DNA from: SIG565 sp045646145
GTDB lineage: Bacteria; Bacillota; Clostridia; Oscillospirales; Acutalibacteraceae
DNA length: 64,000 bases
NCBI GenBank assembly: GCA_045646145.1
Contig: JAZRKE010000032.1
Span: 45,789 to 109,788, forward strand
Direction of reading: 5' to 3'
How positions within the stretch are numbered: the first letter of the stretch is position 1; every line of letters begins with the position of its first letter. Below are positions 59,658 through 64,000 of the stretch, piece after piece. Under the pieces are notes generated by a model. That model saw only the letters and a program-made list of their open reading frames with translations, was not told the origin of the DNA and made no database searches. Both the position numbers and the translations under genes were made by a program.

Positions 59658-60035
59658 GTGAACATACTGATTGACAATAAAAGCGGTGCTCCAATCTATG
59701 ATCAGATATATTCTCAGATCAAAAGTCAGATTATCAGCGGAGTACTCCGAGAAGATGATATGCTGCCATCTATTCGTGGGCTTGCAAAAGACCTTCGTAT
59801 CAGCTTTATTACCACGAAACGAGCATATGAGGAACTCGAAAAGGATGGCTTTATCTATACGCTTCCCGGCAAAGGGTGCTATGTTGCCCCAAAGAATGTG
59901 GAGCTGCTGCGGGAAGAGAATCTGAAGAAGATCGAAGAACATATAGACGAGATCGTAAGACTTGCCACTACCTGTAATTTGAGCAAAAAAGATATTATTG
60001 AAATGGTTAATTTCAGTTTGGAGGAACAAGGATGA
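59658..60035 (+). CDS. GntR-family (YtrA-type) transcriptional regulator
   Basis: A 125-residue repressor: winged HTH of the GntR type (PIYDQIYSQIKSQIISGVLREDDMLPSIRGLAKDLRISFITTKRAYEELEKDGFIYTLPGKGCYV) with the short YtrA tail, which dimerizes and usually lacks an effector domain. It probably represses its own operon through the inverted repeat over the -10 box. Start is GTG with GAGGTGATGAC upstream. The stop overlaps the ABC gene start by four bases. Confidence 0.93.
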   Translation: MNILIDNKSGAPIYDQIYSQIKSQIISGVLREDDMLPSIRGLAKDLRISFITTKRAYEELEKDGFIYTLPGKGCYVAPKNVELLREENLKKIEEHIDEIVRLATTCNLSKKDIIEMVNFSLEEQG

Positions 60036-60874
60036 ACGCACTTGAAATTAAAAACCTAACAAAAGCATATCCCGGCTTCACGCTGGACAATTTGAACCTT
60101 ACCTTGCCAAGCGGATGTATTATGGGCCTTATTGGTGAAAACGGTGCCGGCAAAAGCACCACGATAAAGCTCATTCTCGATATGATCCACAAGGACAGCG
60201 GAAGCATTATTATCCTTGGGAAAGACAACACGGATAGTATTGAACTCACAAAAGAAGATATCGGCGTAGTCATGGATGAGGTCGGTATTCCGGAATGCCT
60301 TACGGTAAAGCAGGTTGGAAACGTGATGAAAAACACATTCCGCAATTGGGATGATGCGGAATATGCTCGCCTGGCACAGAAACTTGCATTGCCGGACAAA
60401 AAGCAGTTCAAAGAGTTTTCCCGTGGTATGAAGATGAAGCTGGGTATTGCCATAGCTTTATCTCATAAGGCAAAACTACTCATCCTGGACGAAGCCACAT
60501 CAGGACTTGATCCCGTAGTTCGTGATGAAGTGGTTGAGATGTTCAGCGACTTTACGAGGGATGAAAACCACTCCATTCTCATTTCATCCCATATCGTCAG
60601 CGACCTTGAGAAGCTGTGTGACTATGTGGCATTCCTTCATAAAGGAAAGCTGCTGCTTTGCGAAGAGAAGGATCAACTGCTTGCCGAGTACGGCTTGATA
60701 CACTGCACTGCTGAGGAAATACAAAATCTTCCGGCAGAGGCGATCAAGTATAAGAAGGAAAACCCGTATGGCATCGAAGCAATGGTGCTTAGAAGCGCCG
60801 TGCCTGCAAACTTTAATGTTAGTCCTATCAGTATTGAGGAACTGTTCGTCTTTATGGTAAAGGAGGCAAGATAA
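60032..60874 (+). CDS. ABC transporter ATP-binding protein (YtrB-like)
   Basis: A 280-residue ATPase: Walker A GENGAGKSTT, signature FSRGMKMKLGIAIAL, Walker B LLILDEATSGLDP, switch His in SSHIVSDLEK. It follows a GntR/YtrA regulator and precedes a permease, the layout of Ytr-like systems that respond to cell-wall stress or antimicrobial peptides. Exact substrate not known. Confidence 0.93.
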   Translation: MNALEIKNLTKAYPGFTLDNLNLTLPSGCIMGLIGENGAGKSTTIKLILDMIHKDSGSIIILGKDNTDSIELTKEDIGVVMDEVGIPECLTVKQVGNVMKNTFRNWDDAEYARLAQKLALPDKKQFKEFSRGMKMKLGIAIALSHKAKLLILDEATSGLDPVVRDEVVEMFSDFTRDENHSILISSHIVSDLEKLCDYVAFLHKGKLLLCEEKDQLLAEYGLIHCTAEEIQNLPAEAIKYKKENPYGIEAMVLRSAVPANFNVSPISIEELFVFMVKEAR

Positions 60875-60875
60875 A

Positions 60876-61505
60876 ATGAAAGGGCTTCTCTTAAAAGATT
60901 GGTATATGATGAAGAAATACTGCAGAGCCTATCTTCTTATTGCGGTCGTCTTCATTGCAGTATCATTATTTAGTAATGATAATATGTTCTTTGTGTTTTA
61001 TCCGTGCCTGCTCTGCGGTATGATCCCTATCAATCTTCTTGGCTATGATGAACGTAGCCGTTGGATGCAATACAGCGGTACGTTGCCATACACAAAAACA
61101 CAGATCGTTTCGGGTAAATATCTGATCGGATTGCTTTCACAGATCACAATTTTAGTTGCTACGGGAGTTGCACAGGCAGCTAAAATGCTCATTGCACATA
61201 ATTTTGAGTTAGGGGATTTTGCCGTGCTTATGCTATTGATGCTAATTGTATCAACGCTTACATCTTCTATTTGTCTGCCGTTTGTTTTCAAGCTCGGTGT
61301 AGAGAAAGGACGCACGGCATACTACATTATGATTGGCTTTGTATGCGGCGCAAGTGTTCTGGCATCAAGTATTCTAAGAAGACAACTTACCTCTGAAATA
61401 AAGCCAAACCTAATATTAGCGTTGGTTGCTGTCGTTGGAATCTGCGTATACATTCTTTCCTGGTATTTGTCGATTGTGTTTTTCAAGAAAAGAGAAATTC
61501 AATAG
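60876..61505 (+). CDS. ABC-2 type permease of the GntR-ABC operon
   Basis: A 209-residue membrane protein with six predicted helices and the start MKGLLLKDWYMMKKYCR, typical of ABC-2 permeases of this group. It contains ERSRWMQYSGTLPYTKTQIVSGKY, also characteristic. SD AAAGGAGG lies in the end of the ATPase gene. It completes the transporter with the ATPase. Confidence 0.9.
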   Translation: MKGLLLKDWYMMKKYCRAYLLIAVVFIAVSLFSNDNMFFVFYPCLLCGMIPINLLGYDERSRWMQYSGTLPYTKTQIVSGKYLIGLLSQITILVATGVAQAAKMLIAHNFELGDFAVLMLLMLIVSTLTSSICLPFVFKLGVEKGRTAYYIMIGFVCGASVLASSILRRQLTSEIKPNLILALVAVVGICVYILSWYLSIVFFKKREIQ

Positions 61506-61525
61506 ATAGAAAAAGGAGGATTATT

Positions 61526-61855
61526 ATGCCTGCATTTATTGTAACAGCTTTAGTTGGCGTTGTATGTATTGTTCTTGGTATTTCAAATATTAAAGGCAAT
61601 ATATCATCGTTACACTCTTATCACAGAAGCAGAGTATCTGAAGAAGACCGGATTCCTTTTGGCCGGATGGTTGGTCTTGGGACTATCATTATCGGTGCCG
61701 CTATAATTGTATTCAGTGGCTTGTCTGCTGTGACACTCTACACAGACAACAAGGTATTCACATTAATTGGAACAGGAATCCTTATTGCCGGCATCATTGT
61801 AGGCTTGCTAATTAGCTTCAAGGCAATGATAAAGTATAACAAAGGGATATTTTAG
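61526..61855 (+). CDS. Small DUF3784-like membrane protein
   Basis: A 109-residue protein with three hydrophobic helices (about 2-20, 48-68, 78-98) and a polar loop (SYHRSRVSEEDRIPFGRM) after the first. It resembles DUF3784-type proteins (by memory). The SD AAAGGAGG and a 20-base gap place it as the last gene of the GntR-ABC operon. Function unknown. Confidence 0.75.
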   Translation: MPAFIVTALVGVVCIVLGISNIKGNISSLHSYHRSRVSEEDRIPFGRMVGLGTIIIGAAIIVFSGLSAVTLYTDNKVFTLIGTGILIAGIIVGLLISFKAMIKYNKGIF

Positions 61856-61888
61856 TTCTACTTCAATAAAAGAAACTTATTATAAAGC

Positions 61889-61916
61889 AAAGGCGTCGTA
61901 GAAATGCGGCGCTTTT
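61889..61916 (+). terminator. Terminator with GAAA tetraloop
   Basis: GGCGTCGTA-GAAA-TGCGGCGC followed by TTTT, ending the GntR-ABC operon; near-copy of the hairpin at 8360-8384. Confidence 0.75.
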
Positions 61917-62035
61917 ATGCTGTTTATAATTCTCCTTTTTATCGACTTTCAAAGCCGAACTGTAAACGCATGGCAACACGAAAAGCCCTGCTTATTCCTT
62001 TAATTATTTCACGCCTGGTACTTGCAGTCATCATT

Positions 62036-62122
62036 AATGCCGAAACGACACTGAATTTTCGTGGCAGTGGATTATTGTATATTTATTGCAACAAACACGG
62101 TTTAATGAAACAAAAAATATAA
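62036..62122 (+). pseudogene. 3' remnant of an XRE-desulfoferrodoxin gene
   Basis: The frame reads NAETTLNFRGSGLLYIYCNK then HGLMKQKI and stop, matching the last 28 residues of the protein encoded at 58941-59525 with a few changes. The upstream 1-120 bases (61917-62035) show no match and no SD, so only the tail of a second copy survives. Confidence 0.85.
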
Positions 62123-62177
62123 ACGATAGATTTTTATGATAAAATCGGCAACAGATGTAAATGTGACGGACGGTGTC

Positions 62178-62206
62178 GTGACATATTAAACTGCAATTGA
62201 TATAAT
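62178..62206 (+). promoter_or_regulatory. Promoter of XRE gene at 62235
   Basis: GTGACA (62178-62183), 17-base spacer, TATAAT (62201-62206). Confidence 0.65.
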
Positions 62207-62234
62207 GAGAGCATAAAAACAAGGAGGACACACC

Positions 62235-62840
62235 GTGACTTTTGGCGAAATAATAAAAAAACTCAGAACAGATAAAGGACTCACACAGGACGAACTAGCT
62301 GAAAAAATCTATGTTACGAGAACCGCAATATCAAAGTGGGAGTCCGATAGAGGATTCCCAAATATAGAGTCATTGAAAGCTATATCAAAATATTTCTCCG
62401 TTTCTTTGGACGAGTTGTTGTCTGGCGAAGAAATCCTGGCTATTGCCGAAAATGATAACAAGCAAAAAGAAAGAACGCTCCGAGATTTAATTTTCGGCTT
62501 GCTTGACTGCGGTATGGCATTGTTTCTTTTTTTACCTTTCTTCGGTCAAAAAGCGGATGGCGTTATCAGAGAGGTATCGCTTCTTGCTTTGTATGATATT
62601 CAGCCGTATTTAAAAACTGTGTACATTGCTTTTGTAGGCATTATGATAGTGTTGGGCATTATGACGCTTGCTCTGCAAAACTGCCATCAAAGACTTTGGA
62701 CTCAGAGCAAGAGCGTTTTGTCGCTGTCATTAAGTGCCGGCGGTGTTTGCCTATTCATTATAAGTCAGCAACCTTATGCAGCGGTATTTGTATTTGCATT
62801 TTTGATTATCAAGACTTTAATGCTAATAAAATGGCAATGA
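62235..62840 (+). CDS. XRE-family regulator with membrane segments
   Basis: A 201-residue protein: XRE helix-turn-helix at about 4-60 (LRTDKGLTQDELAEKIYVTRTAISKWESDRGFPN), then four hydrophobic segments between about 85 and 200 (GLLDCGMALFLFLPFF; TVYIAFVGIMIVLGIM; VLSLSLSAGGVCLFII; AAVFVFAFLIIKTLM). The second XRE-membrane fusion in the window, after 27118. Start is GTG with AAGGAGG upstream. Confidence 0.88.
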   Translation: MTFGEIIKKLRTDKGLTQDELAEKIYVTRTAISKWESDRGFPNIESLKAISKYFSVSLDELLSGEEILAIAENDNKQKERTLRDLIFGLLDCGMALFLFLPFFGQKADGVIREVSLLALYDIQPYLKTVYIAFVGIMIVLGIMTLALQNCHQRLWTQSKSVLSLSLSAGGVCLFIISQQPYAAVFVFAFLIIKTLMLIKWQ

Positions 62841-62950
62841 TACGAAGCGTATCATCGATGTGACGGCTAAATTCTTTCGTTTTTTATTATTTTCCCTAAA
62901 CTTGTATTCAGGTGAAAGCCAAATACAAGCCAATGAGGATGGTATAGAAA

Positions 62951-63601
62951 ATGAAAAGAATTAGAAAAAACCTTATAGTTTCAATGTGTTTGCTTGCGGC
63001 GTTTGTGCTGTGGACAGTAGCAATTTGCTTTCTGGATGTGCGTGCGATTGGCCCGCAAGGTTCGTTTGTGGGATTTGCCGGCATCAATGGTTTTGTCCAT
63101 AATCTGACGGGCGTGCATTGGGGACTTTACAACATAACCGATTGGCTCGGACTTGTGCCGATTTTTGTGTGTATGGGATTTAGCATACTTGGACTTATAC
63201 AGTGGATCAAGCGAAAAAGTATATGTAAGGTAGATTACGACATTCTTATTTTAGGTGGATTTTATATTATTACAATTGCCGTCTATTTGCTTTTTGAGAG
63301 CGTGGTAATCAATTACCGACCGGTACTGATAGGTGGGAGTTTGGAAGCATCCTATCCGTCTTCCACAACAATGCTGGTGATGTGCGTTATGCCAACGGCT
63401 ATTATGCAATTAGATAATCGAATAAAGAACAAATTGTTCCGCAATATCGTTGTTGTTACAATCATCACATTTATTGCCTTTATGGTAATTGGCAGACTTT
63501 TTTGCGGTGTTCACTGGTTCACGGACATTGTCGGCGGCGCATTACTTAGCGCTGGACTTGTAATGATGTATCATTCGTTAAGCAATTTAAAAACGAAGTA
63601 A
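62951..63601 (+). CDS. PAP2-family membrane phosphatase-like protein
   Basis: A 216-residue membrane protein with about six helices and PAP2 superfamily motifs: YRP (residues about 121-123), SYPSSTTML in place of PSGH, and GRLFCGVHWFTDIVGG with the nucleophile-type histidine. The first motif lysine and the PSGH histidine seem replaced, so catalytic activity is uncertain. Family members act on undecaprenyl or lipid phosphates. ATG at 62951 follows GAGGATGG. A bidirectional terminator follows. Confidence 0.82.
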   Translation: MKRIRKNLIVSMCLLAAFVLWTVAICFLDVRAIGPQGSFVGFAGINGFVHNLTGVHWGLYNITDWLGLVPIFVCMGFSILGLIQWIKRKSICKVDYDILILGGFYIITIAVYLLFESVVINYRPVLIGGSLEASYPSSTTMLVMCVMPTAIMQLDNRIKNKLFRNIVVVTIITFIAFMVIGRLFCGVHWFTDIVGGALLSAGLVMMYHSLSNLKTK

Positions 63602-63611
63602 TATTTTGCAG

Positions 63612-63651
63612 AAAATAACCGCTGAAAGCGTAAAACTTTCAGCGGTTTTAA
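63612..63651. terminator. Bidirectional terminator
   Basis: A perfect 12-bp stem AACCGCTGAAAG/CTTTCAGCGGTT (63617-63628, 63636-63647) with A and T runs. Confidence 0.85.
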
Positions 63652-63653
63652 TA

Positions 63654-63840
63654 TTACTTATCAAAAGAAACAGGCTTTGTATCATTTGTTGCAAATGCGT
63701 TAGGACCTGGGTCTGACATTGAGAAATACATTTTAGCAGCCTTTGTTGTGCCGAAATCTCGGTTAGAGCCTGAGTTCTGCACCTTGTTAAATGCATCGCG
63801 GAAGATCTGGTTGTGCGTTTCCTCATGGTTTAAAAGGCGG
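63654..63840 (-). pseudogene. C-terminal remnant, possibly manganese-catalase-like
   Basis: The minus-strand frame ends RLLNHEETHNQIFRDAFNKV...KMYFSMSDPGPNAFATNDTK...SFDK. The H-E-E-x-H helix and FSMSDPGP tail recall the end of manganese catalases. There is no SD or start near the homology edge; upstream sequence is the promoter region of the next plus-strand gene, so only a fragment remains. The family guess is weak. Confidence 0.45.
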
Positions 63841-63875
63841 ATATTCAAACAATCCCTGTATCCAAAGAATAGGGA

Positions 63876-63904
63876 TTGAGAAAAATCATACGAAATGGTA
63901 TAAT
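63876..63904 (+). promoter_or_regulatory. Promoter of the disulfide reductase-like gene
   Basis: TTGAGA (63876-63881), 17-base spacer, TATAAT (63899-63904), then SD AGGAGG (63925-63930). Confidence 0.8.
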
Positions 63905-63938
63905 TAATATATAAACTAAATTTTAGGAGGGCACACAA

Positions 63939-64000
63939 ATGAAAACCATTATTATAGGCGGTGTTGCAGGCGGCGCAACTGCGGCGGCGCGGCTTCGCAG
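63939..64000 (+). CDS. FAD-dependent pyridine nucleotide-disulfide oxidoreductase (5' end only)
   Basis: Only the first 20 codons are in the window, MKTIIIGGVAGGATAAARLR. The GGVAGGATAAARLR dinucleotide-binding loop is characteristic of CoA-disulfide reductase/NADH oxidase flavoproteins. Specific function cannot be decided from this length. Confidence 0.8.
   Translation, partial: MKTIIIGGVAGGATAAARLR

Noticed and set aside
61904..62035. 5' part of the 72-codon frame ending at 62122
   Set aside because: Only the last 28 codons match the XRE-desulfoferrodoxin protein; the upstream part has no SD and starts inside a terminator.

Overview
The window looks like chromosome of a low-to-mid GC Gram-positive anaerobe of the class Clostridia, probably Oscillospirales/Ruminococcaceae-like. 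The reasons are a V-type ATPase operon, tandem DegV genes, SpoVA sporulation genes, a CpsB/CpsC/CpsD-type polysaccharide locus, LicD, Gram-positive ribosome binding sites (GGAGG) and an LPXTG-like sorting tail. This assignment is an inference from gene content; no 16S gene is present.

Layout. (1) 1-8.4 kb: the 3' part of a V-ATPase operon (A-B-D-I-K) followed after one base by a KtrB/KtrA potassium uptake system, then two small genes. (2) 8.4-9.7 kb: a small accessory protein and a CAP-domain lipoprotein. (3) about 9.9-21.8 kb: an integrative mobilizable element bounded by a 29-base imperfect direct repeat (9921-9949 and 21800-21828), its right end just beyond the 3' end and terminator of a tRNA-Pro gene. 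Its core is an excisionase-like protein, a winged-helix protein, a relaxosome protein, a MobP-type relaxase, a 273-base multi-branched structured non-coding segment and two tandem tyrosine integrases; EamA and GNAT genes lie at the right end. At the left end, on the opposite strand, is the most unusual cargo: a 1022-residue protein with the signature motifs of two-barrel RNA polymerases of the QDE-1/YonO class (the family of eukaryotic RNA-silencing RdRPs), translationally coupled to a 292-residue protein of unknown function. (4) 21.9-32.6 kb: partial duplicates of tRNA-Pro, a VTC/DUF4956/carbohydrate-binding lipoprotein operon, malic enzyme, an XRE membrane protein, two DegV proteins, spoVAC, and two cassettes in which an opposite-strand gene sits next to a near-identical 66-bp repeat and a truncated spoVAC 3' end. 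(5) 32.9-55.2 kb: a large extracellular polysaccharide locus: a BY-kinase and PHP phosphatase pair, an LCP ligase, a HprK-like/PqqD/S26-peptidase/ABC-exporter cassette, a phosphoglycosyl transferase, UDP-GlcNAcA/GalNAcA-type sugar enzymes, several glycosyltransferases, an EpsG-type polymerase, a flippase, LicD, and a nucleotidyltransferase. (6) 55.2-64 kb: a truncated spoVAD and an accessory zone with an orphan AbiEi-like antitoxin, three XRE regulators, GNAT, a GntR-ABC operon, gene remnants, a PAP2 phosphatase and the first codons of a flavoprotein disulfide reductase.

How it fits together. The V-ATPase and Ktr genes form one transcription unit for ion homeostasis; the proteolipid keeps sodium-type ligands. 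The polysaccharide locus holds what a Wzx/Wzy-type pathway needs: initiation, sugar precursor supply, transfer, flipping, polymerization, length control and attachment. spoVAC and spoVAD, normally operon neighbours, are separated by about 25 kb of polysaccharide genes, and spoVAD is cut at about 60 percent of its length, so rearrangement and insertion have probably damaged the spoVA operon. The element carrying the RdRP-like gene is the best candidate for an undescribed system.
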